A stretch of 64,000 nt of DNA, taken from Actinacidiphila cocklensis (GTDB lineage Bacteria > Actinomycetota > Actinomycetes > Streptomycetales > Streptomycetaceae). The stretch's first letter is position 1. Each line of letters opens with the position of its first letter. The notes beneath the pieces are model-generated. The model made no database searches. It was not told the origin of the DNA and saw only the letters and a program-made list of their open reading frames with translations. Positions 16,755 to 25,932 of this stretch are shown in pieces. The stretch covers positions 1 to 64,000 of the forward strand of contig NZ_CAJSLV010000047.1 of the NCBI RefSeq assembly GCF_907177275.1, read 5' to 3'. A program made the position numbers and the translations under genes.

Positions 16755-19700
16755 GTGCCACCCAGACGCATACGCATACGCATCAGGGCGCTGCTGCGTG
16801 CGCCCGCGCTCCTGCTGCTCGCCGCCGTCGCACTGCTGCTGCCGGCCTCGCTGCCCGCGTCGGCCGCCGCGCCCTCGCTCTACCCGCTGGGCGTCGGCGC
16901 CGATCTCGGGCCGCAGCCCTTCACCCTCGGCCTGACCGCGTCGGCGGGCGACGACGCCGGGGGCCTGAAGACCGGGACGCAGGACGGCACGCCGTACTGG
17001 CGTACCGACGTCGCGGCCGGCACCGGCTACCTCGCGTTCGACCTCGACAGCGAGTACACCGACACGGTGACGGCGGATCAGCTGACCGTCGCCGTCACCT
17101 ACCAGGACACCGGCAGCGGCACCCTGCGGCTGACCCGGGGCGCGGGCGAGGTGCTGGGCAGCGCCGCGCTCGCGGACTCGGGCGCCTTCAGGACCGAGGC
17201 GTTCCTCGTTCCCGCGGACTTCTCCGCGGGCCGCGAGCTGCGCATCTCCGGCGTCCAGGGCGACGCGCCCGCCGACGTCACGGTCTCCGCGGTCAGGGTG
17301 ACCACGGGCCTGTCGGTGAACCTCGGCACCGCGGTCGACTCGCGGGGCGTCTCCCCGCGGGCCGGCGACAACGACACCCACCTGGTCACCGGCGTGCAGG
17401 ACGGCCGCGGCTACTGGGGCACCGACCAGAGCCACCCGGGCGCCGAGACCGGCTTCTTCTACATGAACGCCGACGACGGCACCCTCTACGACAACCGCGA
17501 CCCGGTCGCCGTCAGCATCGACTACTTCGACCAGGGCAACGGCTCGATCCAGCTCGAATACGACTCCCCGGGCGACACCATCCCGCAGATGTTCAAGAAG
17601 TCGCCGCTGTTCACCTACGGCGACTCGGGGACCTGGAAGACCCACACCTTCCTGCTGGACGACGCGATCCTCACCAACCGCTCCAACGGCTCCGACTTCC
17701 GCATCACCACCGGCGGCGGCGCGGCGGAACTGAAGGTCGCCCGGGTCTCGGTGACCGCGCTGCCGACCGTGCTCGACCCGACGACCGGCCTGAAGCAGCT
17801 GGTCGCGCAGGCCGACACCGCCTATTCCGCGGCCCGCGAGGGCACCCGCGACGGGCAGTACCCGGTGGGCGCCAGGGAAACGCTCAAGGCCGCGACAGAC
17901 ACGGCCCGCAGCGTGGCGAACGGCACCGGCGTGACCGACGAGCAGGCGCGTACCGCCTTCCACACGCTGGCCGGCGCGCTCGACGCCTTCCACGCCACCG
18001 TCGTGAACACCGACCTGGCCCACCTCGGCACCGCCACCGCCTCGTCCACCGCCGCCGGCTCCTCCCCGGCCGCGGCGATCGACGGCGACGGCGGCACCGC
18101 CTGGGTCAGCGGCGACGCGGGCAAGGGCGAGACCTTCACCGCAGACCTGGGCGCGGCCCAGCGGGTGTCGCAGGTCAAGGCGGTCTGGGGCGGCGCCTTC
18201 GCCCCGGACTACACCGTCCAGCTGTCCACCGACGGGACGCACTTCACCGAAGCCGGACGCACCGGCAGCACCGGCCCCGGCGACGTCTTCGCCACCGCTT
18301 TCCCCGCGACGACCGCGCGTTACGTACGGCTGGTGGTCCACGGTTACGCGGCCGGCGTGACGAAGGTCGAGCTGGCGCAGCTGAAGGTCTACGACCAGCG
18401 GGTCGTCACCGCGCACCCGAAGCTGGTCGCCACCCGCTACCCGGCGGCCAGTCCGGTCGTCGCGGACTTCGACGTCCGCGACCACGGCGCCGACGCCACC
18501 GGGCACAAGGACGCGACCGCGGCCGTGCAGGCGACGCTCTACGACTGCCAGGACGCGGGCGGCGGCACCGTGTGGATGGGCGCGGGCACCTACCGGATCA
18601 CCGGCACCGTGGAGATCCCGGCCTTCTGCTCGCTGCGCGGCGACCGGCGCGACCCCGACCAGGGCAAGGGCGACTACGGCACGCTGATCCGCGCCGACCT
18701 GCCGTCCGGCGCCGACGGGCCGGTGCTCTTCCGGGTCGGCGGCAGCGCCTCCGTCCAGGGCCTGACCACCTACTACCCGAACCAGAGCGCGACCCGTCCG
18801 GTGCCGTACAACTACACGTTCGAGATTCCCGGCTCGGCATGGGCGAGCGACGAGAACTTCATGATGAGCACCGTCGAGCACGTCACGATGCTCAACTCGT
18901 ACAAGGGCGTCGGCATCTCCACCATGACCGACGAGCGGGGCCGTCCCGCGGTGCAGGGCCAGGTCCACGAGTCGGCGACGCTCGACGACATCAAGGGCAC
19001 GGTGCTGTCCGAGGGGGCCGTCGCCTACAACGGCTCCGACGTGGGCACCTGGAACGACATCACCTTCTCCAACGCGTACTGGGCCGGCGCCCCGGCCGCC
19101 TACCAGCCGCCGAAGCGGGCGGCGCTGGACGGCTGGACACGCGCCAACGGCACCGGGCTCGTGCTCGGTGACCTGGAGTGGGACCAGTTCTCCCGGATCA
19201 CCCTGTCCGACTACCGCACCGGCATCCACGTCGTGAAGGGCCAGCGGGCCACCTTCACCGGCGCCTTCGTGCAGACCCGGGTGCTGCGCACCGACGTCGC
19301 CCTGCAACTGGACGACCTCGACTCCCGCTGGGGCATGACGCTGGCCGGCAGCACCCTGCAGGGCAGCACCGCCTCGGTCCGCAACACCACCGCGGGCTAC
19401 GTGAAGGCCACCGGCAGCACCCTGACCGGTCCGACCAGCGGCACCGTGATCACCATGCCGGGCACCGCACCGGCCTACCGCGCCCCCGCGGCCGACCCGC
19501 GGCCCAGGCGGAACGTGCTGTACGTCGCGAGCAGCGCGCCGCACGGCGTCGGCTACCAGCCGGCCGCCGACGCGACGGCGGCGATCCAGCAGGTGCTCGA
19601 CCGGGCGGGCGCCCAGGGCGGCGGCCTGGTCTACCTGCCGGCCGGGTGGTACAGGATCGGCGGCCACCTGAGCGTCCCGGCAGGGGTGGAGCTGCGCGGC

Positions 19701-20693
19701 GCCGCCGCGTCGCCCAACCGCGACGAGAGCCAGAACAGCGGCGGCACCGTCCTGCTCGGCTACGCCGGACGCGACAGCGCCGACGCCGCGACGGCCACCG
19801 CCACCGTCACCCTGGACGGCACCGGTGCCGGAGTGCGCGGCCTGCGGGTCTTCCACCCGGAGAACAACCCGGCCACCGGCTACGTCCCCTACCCGTACGA
19901 CATCAGGGGCGCGGGGCGCGGCAGTTACGTGGTCGACGTCGGCCTGACCAACGCCTGGAACGGCGTCGACATGGCCTCGGACCGCAACGACGGCTTCGTG
20001 GTGCACAAGCTGACCGGCGTCTTCCTCAACCGGGGCGTCAACGTCGGCGCGGCGGACGGCGGCCGTATCAACGGCGTCCTCAGCAACGGCAACGGTGTGG
20101 CCAGGGTGGGCTACGGCATCCCGAACTGGGGCCTGGGCAGCAACCTCTTCCCCCAGACCATCGACGGTGTCACCCGCAAGAACACCGACCTGGTGCACGT
20201 CGACGGCGCCCGCGACCTGACCGTCGTGGACGTCTTCGGCTACGGCATGCACAACGGCCTGGTCGTCGACTCCGGTGACGTCCACGCCTTCAACCTGGGC
20301 ACGGACAACCTCGGCGACGGCGGGTACACCGTCAAGGCGGGGGCCGACGCCCAGGTCAGCGCGGTCAACGTGATGCGCTACAACGGCACGACGTCGACCG
20401 GTCCCGCGAAGCTGTACGGGATCATGGTGATCAACATGGTGCAGCAGTCCGTGACCGCGGCCGCGGACCCGGCGACCGGCGGCACGGTCCGCGTCACCGG
20501 AAACGCGACCGAGCCCGGCCGCTACGAGAAGGGCGACACGGTGACCGCCACCGCCGTCCCCGCGCCCGGCTTCCGCCTGCTCGGCTGGACGCTGGACGGC
20601 ACCGACCTCGGCAGCACCGCGCCGACGGTCGGCATCCCGGTGACGGCGGACCGCACGGTCGTCGCCGCATTCGGCCCGGCTTCGGCGGGCTGA
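16755..20693 (+). CDS. Secreted right-handed beta-helix (pectate-lyase-like) protein with discoidin domain
   Basis: A 1312-residue exported protein. GTG 16755 has GGAGG 6 bases upstream, and a signal peptide ends near ASAAAPS. Domains in order: two related N-terminal beta-sandwich modules (about 35-345), each with an NLG/DLG...G.QDG.xYW pattern; a helical spacer; an F5/8 type C (discoidin) module at about 418-546; a pectate-lyase-3-like beta-helix opening with DVRDHGADATGHKDATAAVQ near 572; a second opening near 919 (ADATAAIQQVLDRAGAQGGG); and a C-terminal InlB-like/bacterial repeat (about 1235-1305, GWTLDGTDLG...VVAAF). It probably binds or cuts extracellular polysaccharide and feeds the importer encoded just upstream. 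The enzyme activity is not assignable. Confidence 0.85.
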   Translation: MPPRRIRIRIRALLRAPALLLLAAVALLLPASLPASAAAPSLYPLGVGADLGPQPFTLGLTASAGDDAGGLKTGTQDGTPYWRTDVAAGTGYLAFDLDSEYTDTVTADQLTVAVTYQDTGSGTLRLTRGAGEVLGSAALADSGAFRTEAFLVPADFSAGRELRISGVQGDAPADVTVSAVRVTTGLSVNLGTAVDSRGVSPRAGDNDTHLVTGVQDGRGYWGTDQSHPGAETGFFYMNADDGTLYDNRDPVAVSIDYFDQGNGSIQLEYDSPGDTIPQMFKKSPLFTYGDSGTWKTHTFLLDDAILTNRSNGSDFRITTGGGAAELKVARVSVTALPTVLDPTTGLKQLVAQADTAYSAAREGTRDGQYPVGARETLKAATDTARSVANGTGVTDEQARTAFHTLAGALDAFHATVVNTDLAHLGTATASSTAAGSSPAAAIDGDGGTAWVSGDAGKGETFTADLGAAQRVSQVKAVWGGAFAPDYTVQLSTDGTHFTEAGRTGSTGPGDVFATAFPATTARYVRLVVHGYAAGVTKVELAQLKVYDQRVVTAHPKLVATRYPAASPVVADFDVRDHGADATGHKDATAAVQATLYDCQDAGGGTVWMGAGTYRITGTVEIPAFCSLRGDRRDPDQGKGDYGTLIRADLPSGADGPVLFRVGGSASVQGLTTYYPNQSATRPVPYNYTFEIPGSAWASDENFMMSTVEHVTMLNSYKGVGISTMTDERGRPAVQGQVHESATLDDIKGTVLSEGAVAYNGSDVGTWNDITFSNAYWAGAPAAYQPPKRAALDGWTRANGTGLVLGDLEWDQFSRITLSDYRTGIHVVKGQRATFTGAFVQTRVLRTDVALQLDDLDSRWGMTLAGSTLQGSTASVRNTTAGYVKATGSTLTGPTSGTVITMPGTAPAYRAPAADPRPRRNVLYVASSAPHGVGYQPAADATAAIQQVLDRAGAQGGGLVYLPAGWYRIGGHLSVPAGVELRGAAASPNRDESQNSGGTVLLGYAGRDSADAATATATVTLDGTGAGVRGLRVFHPENNPATGYVPYPYDIRGAGRGSYVVDVGLTNAWNGVDMASDRNDGFVVHKLTGVFLNRGVNVGAADGGRINGVLSNGNGVARVGYGIPNWGLGSNLFPQTIDGVTRKNTDLVHVDGARDLTVVDVFGYGMHNGLVVDSGDVHAFNLGTDNLGDGGYTVKAGADAQVSAVNVMRYNGTTSTGPAKLYGIMVINMVQQSVTAAADPATGGTVRVTGNATEPGRYEKGDTVTATAVPAPGFRLLGWTLDGTDLGSTAPTVGIPVTADRTVVAAFGPASAG

Positions 20694-20699
20694 CGGACC

Positions 20700-20737
20700 G
20701 CGGGACCGGGCGGCCGTACGCGGCCGCCCGGTCCCGC
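20700..20737. terminator. Bidirectional hairpin terminator
   Basis: A perfect 17-bp stem with a 4-base loop (20700-20716 with 20721-20737) lies between the convergent beta-helix and WYL-regulator genes and overlaps neither. Confidence 0.85.
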
Positions 20738-20738
20738 G

Positions 20739-21692
20739 TCACTCCGTCGCCCTGCTCGCGCGCTCGCCGAAGGTGCGCAGGCGGTCGATCAGGGCGGCAG
20801 GCGACCGGACGCGGAAGGGCAGGTCCAGCATCAGCAGGCGCGCGGCCATCCAGTCGATGCGGTCGGCGTCCACGCGCCAGCGCGACGTGCCGTCGGGGAG
20901 CGCGTCGACCTCGCCCGGCGCCTGGCCGAGTTTCGCCCGCAGCACGTCGGCGGGGGCCTCGAAGTCCACCACGGCCGGCACCGTGGGCCACATGTTGCGC
21001 AGCTTGGACGCGACGAACTGCGCCGCGTCGGCGGCGGGAAGCACCCGCGGCGCGGCCCGCGCGCCGGTCGCGGTGACGTCGGTGAGCCGATCGGCCCGGA
21101 AGATGCGCCAGTCGTCGCGTGCCAGGTCCCAGGCGACCAGGTACCAGCGCCGGCCGCTGGCGACCAGCCGCTGCGGTTCCGCGTGGCGGCGGGTCTCGGC
21201 GCCGTCGCCTGCGCGGTAGGCGAAGCGGACGCACTCGTGGTTGGCGATCGCACCGGCCAGGGCGGTCAGCGCGGAGGGCTCGACCCGCGGGCCGCCACCG
21301 GTCATCGTCACCACCGCGGAGCCCAACGCGCCCACCCGGTACCGCAGTCGGGACGGCAGCACCTGCTCCAGCTTGGTCAGCGCGCGCAGCGAGGCCTCCT
21401 CGATGCCGTCCACCGCGCTGCCCGCCGCCGCGCGCAGGCCGACCGCGATGGCGACCGCCTCCTCGTCGTCCAGCAGCAAGGGGGGCAGCGCCTTGCCCGC
21501 GACCAGGCGGTAGCCGCCGACCGAGCCCATCGTGGCCTCGACCGGGTAGCCGAGCTCGCGCAGCCGGTCCACGTCCCGGCGGATGGTGCGGGTGCTCACC
21601 TCCAGCCGTTCGGCCAGTTCCGTGCCGGGCCACTCCCTGGGGGTCTGCAGGAGGGAGAGCAGATTCAGCAGTCGTGCCGGGGTGTCCGTCAT
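20739..21692 (-). CDS. HTH/WYL-domain regulator (YafY/PafC-like)
   Basis: A 317-residue regulator with an N-terminal HTH (TELAERLEVSTRTIRRDVDR), a central WYL-type effector region (RRWYLVAWDLARDDWRIFRAD) and a C-terminal WCX-like part. The ATG at 21692 is the last start before the HTH. It is divergent from a drug-efflux MFS gene with a perfect palindrome between them, so it very likely represses that pump and itself. The WYL domain commonly binds nucleic-acid or small ligands; the inducer is unknown. Confidence 0.9.
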   Translation of the reverse strand: MTDTPARLLNLLSLLQTPREWPGTELAERLEVSTRTIRRDVDRLRELGYPVEATMGSVGGYRLVAGKALPPLLLDDEEAVAIAVGLRAAAGSAVDGIEEASLRALTKLEQVLPSRLRYRVGALGSAVVTMTGGGPRVEPSALTALAGAIANHECVRFAYRAGDGAETRRHAEPQRLVASGRRWYLVAWDLARDDWRIFRADRLTDVTATGARAAPRVLPAADAAQFVASKLRNMWPTVPAVVDFEAPADVLRAKLGQAPGEVDALPDGTSRWRVDADRIDWMAARLLMLDLPFRVRSPAALIDRLRTFGERASRATE

Positions 21693-21712
21693 GTTCTCCA
21701 GAGTCCGCGCCT

Positions 21713-21735
21713 TGTAGGACAAGAGCTGTCCTACA
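21713..21735. promoter_or_regulatory. Operator between WYL regulator and MFS pump
   Basis: Perfect inverted repeat TGTAGGACA-agagc-TGTCCTACA in the 94-bp divergent gap, 20 bp from the regulator start and about 50 bp from the MFS start. A TAACGT -10-like hexamer for the pump follows at 21743-21748. The WYL regulator is the likely ligand of the site. Confidence 0.75.
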
Positions 21736-21786
21736 TCCTGCATAACGTAGGTCCCGTCAACAAAAGAGGCAGGCAGGAGCCCCTGA

Positions 21787-23226
21787 ATGAGTACCGAGCG
21801 CAGGCGCTGGATCGCGCTGGCCGTCGTGATGACGGCCAGCTTCATGGACCTGGTCGACGCGACCATCGTCAACATCGCCGTCCCGAGCATCCAGCGCGAC
21901 ACCGGCGCCGGCTTCAGCGCGGTCCAGTGGATCACCGCCGGTTACGCCCTCGCCTTCGCGGTCGGCCTGATCACCGGCGGGCGGCTCGGCGACATCTACG
22001 GCCGCAAGCGGGTGTTCCTGATCGGCACGGCCGGTTTCACGGTCGCGTCGCTGCTGTGCGGAGTGGCTGCCGATCCGCAGATGCTGGTGGCGACCCGCCT
22101 CCTGCAGGGCGCGGCGGCCGCGCTGATGGTGCCGCAGGTGCTGTCGATCATCCACGCGACCTTCTCCGGTGAGGAGCGCGGCAAGGTCTTCGGGATGTTC
22201 GGTGCGGTCATCGGGCTGGCAGCCGTCACGGGCCCGCTGCTGGGCGCGCTGCTCACCCAGTGGAACATCCTCGGGCTGGAGTGGCGGCCGATCTTCCTGA
22301 TCAACCTGCCCTTCGGGATCGCCGGCCTGCTCCTCGGCCGCCGGTTCATCGACGAGTCGAAGGCACCGCAGGCGCTCCGGCTCGACATCGCCGGCGTCGC
22401 CCTTGCCACCGCCGGTCTGCTGCTGCTGATGTACCCGCTGGTCCAGGGCCGCGAGAACGGCTGGCCGCTGTGGGGCTACGCGCTGATGGCCGGCGGGGTC
22501 GCCGTCCTCGCGGGCTTCGTCCGCTACGAGCGGGCCAAGAAAGCCAAGGACGGTTCGCCGCTGGTCGAGTTGGCGCTCTTCCGCGCCCGCAGCTTCGCCG
22601 CCGGGATCGGGGTCCAGCTGGTCTTCGGCGCCGGGTGCGGCATCTTCTTCCTGGTCTGGACGCTCTACATGCAGATCGGCCTGGGCTGGTCCCCGCTGCA
22701 CGCCGGGCTGACCGGACTCCCCTTCACCGTCGCGTGCTCGGCCTCCGCGGGGATGTCGGTCCAGCTGCTGGTGCCGCGTTTCGGCCGCAAGGTGCTGCAG
22801 GCCGGGGCGCTGACCACGGCCGCGGGCGCGCTCCTCTACATCGGGGAGGCCGCCCGCTACGGGCAGTCGGTCCACTCGTGGCAGATGGCGCTGCCGCTGC
22901 TGGTGATGGGTGCGGGGATGGGCATGATCTTCTCGCCCCTGACGGACGCGGTCCTGTCCGACGTGCCGCAGGACCACGCGGGGTCGGCCTCCGGCCTGAT
23001 CAACACCACCAACCAGCTCGGCAACGCGTTCGGCCTGGCACTGGTCTCGGTGGCCTTCACCGGCTCGACCCCGATCCGCGCCTTCGAGCACGCGATGCTC
23101 TGGATGGTCGGCGCGATGGCGATCGCGGCCGTCCTCATGACGGCCCTCCCCCGGCGCGCCGCCAGGACCCCGGAGCCCGCGGACCACGCGGCCGGGACCG
23201 CGAAGGCGCCCGCGCTGGCGGGATGA
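21787..23226 (+). CDS. MFS drug-efflux transporter (DHA2, EmrB/QacA type)
   Basis: A 479-residue, 14-helix major facilitator. Family motifs include SFMDLVDATIVNIAVPSIQ (helix 1), GRLGDIYGRKRVFLIG (motif A) and LGALLTQW...WRPIFLINLPFG (motif C region). It exports toxic compounds or antibiotics in exchange for protons. The ATG follows an AGGCAGGAG ribosome-binding region. It is probably regulated by the divergent WYL protein. Substrates are not predictable. Confidence 0.92.
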   Translation: MSTERRRWIALAVVMTASFMDLVDATIVNIAVPSIQRDTGAGFSAVQWITAGYALAFAVGLITGGRLGDIYGRKRVFLIGTAGFTVASLLCGVAADPQMLVATRLLQGAAAALMVPQVLSIIHATFSGEERGKVFGMFGAVIGLAAVTGPLLGALLTQWNILGLEWRPIFLINLPFGIAGLLLGRRFIDESKAPQALRLDIAGVALATAGLLLLMYPLVQGRENGWPLWGYALMAGGVAVLAGFVRYERAKKAKDGSPLVELALFRARSFAAGIGVQLVFGAGCGIFFLVWTLYMQIGLGWSPLHAGLTGLPFTVACSASAGMSVQLLVPRFGRKVLQAGALTTAAGALLYIGEAARYGQSVHSWQMALPLLVMGAGMGMIFSPLTDAVLSDVPQDHAGSASGLINTTNQLGNAFGLALVSVAFTGSTPIRAFEHAMLWMVGAMAIAAVLMTALPRRAARTPEPADHAAGTAKAPALAG

Positions 23227-23243
23227 CGCCCTGACGGAGTCCA

Positions 23244-23282
23244 GCGGGCGGTGGCCGGGGGGAATCCCCGGCCACCGCCCGC
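23244..23282. terminator. Strong hairpin terminator
   Basis: A 17-bp perfect stem (23244-23260 with 23266-23282) with a GGAAT loop, followed by TTTA on the + strand. It terminates the MFS gene and can also end transcription from the convergent peroxiredoxin gene. Confidence 0.9.
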
Positions 23283-23312
23283 TTTACGGTTGTGCCGCCG
23301 CGCCTTCTTGCC

Positions 23313-23876
23313 CTACTCGTACGGGTAGTGCCGTGAGCGGTCGCCGGCCTCCCAGGCCGCGCGCAGGTCGGGCAGGTTCGGGTCCCAGTCAGGACGGACC
23401 TCGCGGGTGGCCTCACGCAGGTCGCGCCGCAGGTCCTCGATCGAGGGACGGCCCCAGTACCAGTAGCCGTTGTAGATGCTGTGCACCACCAGCCCCGGCT
23501 TGAGCACGAGGGTGTGCGGGACCATCGGGTCGTGGGTCGGGTCGGTGTACTCCTGGATGTCCAGGTCCTTCTGCACCTTGCGGCCCACGTCGGACAGGAA
23601 GGTCCACTGCGCCCCGACGGAGGCGCGGAACTCGTTGAGCTCGAAGAAGTTGTCCGTGGCGATCGTGACGATCTGCGTGTACGCGACGGCGATCTCCGGG
23701 TGGTGGGCCGCCAGGCGCAGATGCTGCTGGTGGTCCTTGGGGCAGAAGTGCCCGCGGGAGAGCAGCAGGATCATCGGATCGCCGCCCTGGAGGTCGCTCA
23801 GGCGCCGACGCACCTTGGTGTGGTCGGTCAGCTCGTAGTCCGGGAAGACGGCACCGGGCACGATGTCGGCACGCAT
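23313..23876 (-). CDS. Peroxiredoxin-like thioredoxin-fold protein (AhpC/TSA family)
   Basis: A 187-residue thioredoxin-fold protein. The candidate peroxidatic cysteine is Cys45 in SRGHFCPKDHQQH, after a typical DYELTDHTKVRRRLSDL N-terminus. No second conserved cysteine is seen, so it would be a 1-Cys type. The ATG at 23876 has GGGAG 7 bases upstream. It is a stand-alone gene facing the MFS terminator. A role in reducing peroxides is the family expectation. Confidence 0.85.
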   Translation of the reverse strand: MRADIVPGAVFPDYELTDHTKVRRRLSDLQGGDPMILLLSRGHFCPKDHQQHLRLAAHHPEIAVAYTQIVTIATDNFFELNEFRASVGAQWTFLSDVGRKVQKDLDIQEYTDPTHDPMVPHTLVLKPGLVVHSIYNGYWYWGRPSIEDLRRDLREATREVRPDWDPNLPDLRAAWEAGDRSRHYPYE

Positions 23877-24038
23877 GGGACAGCTCCCTCTGGTCGAGCC
23901 GGCGGGCGATCAGCGGTCGGACAGCTCGTCGCGAACGGTCCGGGGTGCAAGGTACGTCGTGAAAGATATCGCCGATCCCGCCCCGGTCGCGGGCGCAACA
24001 CGGCCGTACGTTCGTATCGCCGCCGCGCAGCCGGTCCG

Positions 24039-24689
24039 TCAGTCGGACGGGACCGGCAGGACATCGGGGGACAACGCGCCCGCCTTGGCCGCGTCGCTGG
24101 TTATCCGGCGCCGGTGGTGGCGGCGGCACAGCACCTCGTAGCCCACCTCGGCCGACTTGCCGTCGACGTCGCCGACGACGACCTGCGCGCCCTCCACGAC
24201 CATCACCCCGCCGACCGTGCGGGCGTTGTGGGTGGCCCGCACACCGCACCAGCACAGCGCCTCGACCTGCAACGCCTCGACGCGGTCGGCCAGTTCGATC
24301 ATCCGCTGGGAGCCGGGGAAGAGCCGGGTGCGGAAGTCGGTGGTGATGCCGAAGGCGTAGACGTCCAGGTCCAGGTCGTCCACCGCCCGGGCCAGCTGGT
24401 CGATCTGCTCGGGGGCCAGGAACTGCGCCTCGTCCACGATCGCGTAGTCCACCCGGCCACCGCGGCTGATCAGCCCGACCAGGTGCCCGTAGAGGTCCAT
24501 GCCGTCGGTGACCTCGACCGCGTCGGTGACCAGGCCGAGCCGGGACGACAGCTTGCCCTCGCCCGCCCGGTCGTCCTTGGTGAAGATCACCGCCTGCAGT
24601 CCGCGCGAGGTGCGGTTGTGGACGATCTGCAGGGCGAGCGTGCTCTTGCCGCAGTCCATCGTTCCTGAGAAGAAGACCAGCTCGGGCAT
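24039..24689 (-). CDS. tdk: Thymidine kinase
   Basis: A 216-residue type II thymidine kinase that phosphorylates thymidine (and deoxyuridine) with ATP in the salvage pathway. The P-loop is SGTMDCGKST near residue 8, the Walker B/catalytic segment is DYAIVDEAQFL, and the zinc ribbon is LCWCGVRATHNAR...VLCRRHH. The length is normal. It lies upstream of the peroxiredoxin gene and downstream of the phosphodiesterase gene, all on the - strand. Confidence 0.95.
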   Translation of the reverse strand: MPELVFFSGTMDCGKSTLALQIVHNRTSRGLQAVIFTKDDRAGEGKLSSRLGLVTDAVEVTDGMDLYGHLVGLISRGGRVDYAIVDEAQFLAPEQIDQLARAVDDLDLDVYAFGITTDFRTRLFPGSQRMIELADRVEALQVEALCWCGVRATHNARTVGGVMVVEGAQVVVGDVDGKSAEVGYEVLCRRHHRRRITSDAAKAGALSPDVLPVPSD

Positions 24690-24738
24690 GGGTGGGACGG
24701 CGGCCTTTCGATCGGGGACAGGAACGGGCGTACGACGT

Positions 24739-25932
24739 TCAGGAGCGTACTTCGAGCAGCGGCACGAGTTGCTCGACGGGGGTCATCGAACCGTGCAGAC
24801 CGGTCATCCTGGACTCCCCCGGCTCGGTCCTGGACGCCGTGATCGCGACGTCGTCGCACGCGGCGGCGACCACGTCGCCGATCCTGGCGAGCACCCGCGG
24901 CTCGGGGTCCGGGCCGAACCAGCCGGCGTCCACCGCCTCGTCCCTGGTGGCGACCCACATACGGTCCCCGAGCACCTCGCTCCAGACCGCGTGCACATCC
25001 GCGGCGGCGCCGGGCACCGCGTAGACATGCCGTGCGCGCCCCTCGCCGCCGAGCACCGCGACCCCGGCCCGCAGCTCCCAGTCCTCGTCGAAGTCGATCC
25101 GCGAGTCCTCGTCGAAGGGGATGTCGATCATGCCGTGGTCGGCGGTCACGTAGAGCACCGCCCGCGGCGGCAGCTGCTCGGCGAGCCGCTGCGCCAGCCG
25201 GTCCACCATCATCAGCTGGCCCCGCCAGGCGTCGGAGTCCACGCCGTGCCGGTGGCCCATCGCGTCCAGCTCGCTGTAGTACGTGTAGACCAGCGTCCGG
25301 TCCGCCGCGCCCAGCCGGTCCGCGGCCAGGTCGACCCGCTCCTCGCCGGTCAGCCGCCCGTGGAAGACCCCGCCGGACAGCGCCACCTTGGTCAGCGGGG
25401 TGTTCTGGAAGGTCGGCGAGGACACCTGGCAGGTCGCGATCCCGGCGGCGTCGGCCAGCTGGAAGACCGTCGGATACGGCTGCCAGGCCGTCGGCGACGT
25501 CCAGGGCTGCCAGCGGAGCTGGTTCATCAGCTCGCCGGTGTCCGGGTTGAGCGCGGTGTAGCCGGCCAGGCCGTGCGCGCCGGGCGGCAGCCCGGTGCCG
25601 ACCGAGGCCAGCGAGGTCGCGGTGGTCGCGGGGAAGCCGGCGGTCAGCGGGCGGCCGGTGCCCCCCAGCGACGAGGGCAGCAGCGAGTTCAGGTACGGCG
25701 CCTCCTGCGGGTGCCGCCCGACCAGCTCCCAGCCGAGGCCGTCCACCAGGAAGACGCACACCCGGTCGGCCGGGGCCAGGTCGAGCCCGGTCGCGGGCAT
25801 GCCGGGAATGCCGAAGGCAGCGACGGCTGCGGGGATCACGTCGCACAGCGCGGCACTGCCGTAGCCGGGTGCGGGAGCCTTGCGCGGGTCGAGCGGCACC
25901 GGCTCGGGGCCGGCGTGGAACGGATGGCCCAT
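24739..25932 (-). CDS. Alkaline-phosphatase-superfamily protein (nucleotide pyrophosphatase/phosphodiesterase type)
   Basis: A 397-residue metal-dependent hydrolase of the type I phosphodiesterase/nucleotide pyrophosphatase fold. Metal and nucleophile segments: VCVFLVDGLGWEL (first Asp), GFPATTATSLASVGTG (Thr nucleophile), YSELDAMGHRHG and YVTADHGMIDIP (His/Asp ligands). No signal peptide is evident, so it is probably cytoplasmic. The ATG at 25932 shares one base with the DUF5998 stop (TGATG). This pairing and the nearby tdk look like a conserved Streptomyces core arrangement. The substrate is unknown. Confidence 0.88.
   Translation of the reverse strand: MGHPFHAGPEPVPLDPRKAPAPGYGSAALCDVIPAAVAAFGIPGMPATGLDLAPADRVCVFLVDGLGWELVGRHPQEAPYLNSLLPSSLGGTGRPLTAGFPATTATSLASVGTGLPPGAHGLAGYTALNPDTGELMNQLRWQPWTSPTAWQPYPTVFQLADAAGIATCQVSSPTFQNTPLTKVALSGGVFHGRLTGEERVDLAADRLGAADRTLVYTYYSELDAMGHRHGVDSDAWRGQLMMVDRLAQRLAEQLPPRAVLYVTADHGMIDIPFDEDSRIDFDEDWELRAGVAVLGGEGRARHVYAVPGAAADVHAVWSEVLGDRMWVATRDEAVDAGWFGPDPEPRVLARIGDVVAAACDDVAITASRTEPGESRMTGLHGSMTPVEQLVPLLEVRS

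Noticed and set aside
12647..16783. 1378-codon - frame opposite the importer end, epimerase and second mannosidase
   Set aside because: It spans several real + genes and shows only biased composition.
16635..20285. 1216-codon - frame opposite the beta-helix gene
   Set aside because: Antisense shadow; the + frame has a signal peptide, a ribosome-binding site and known domains.
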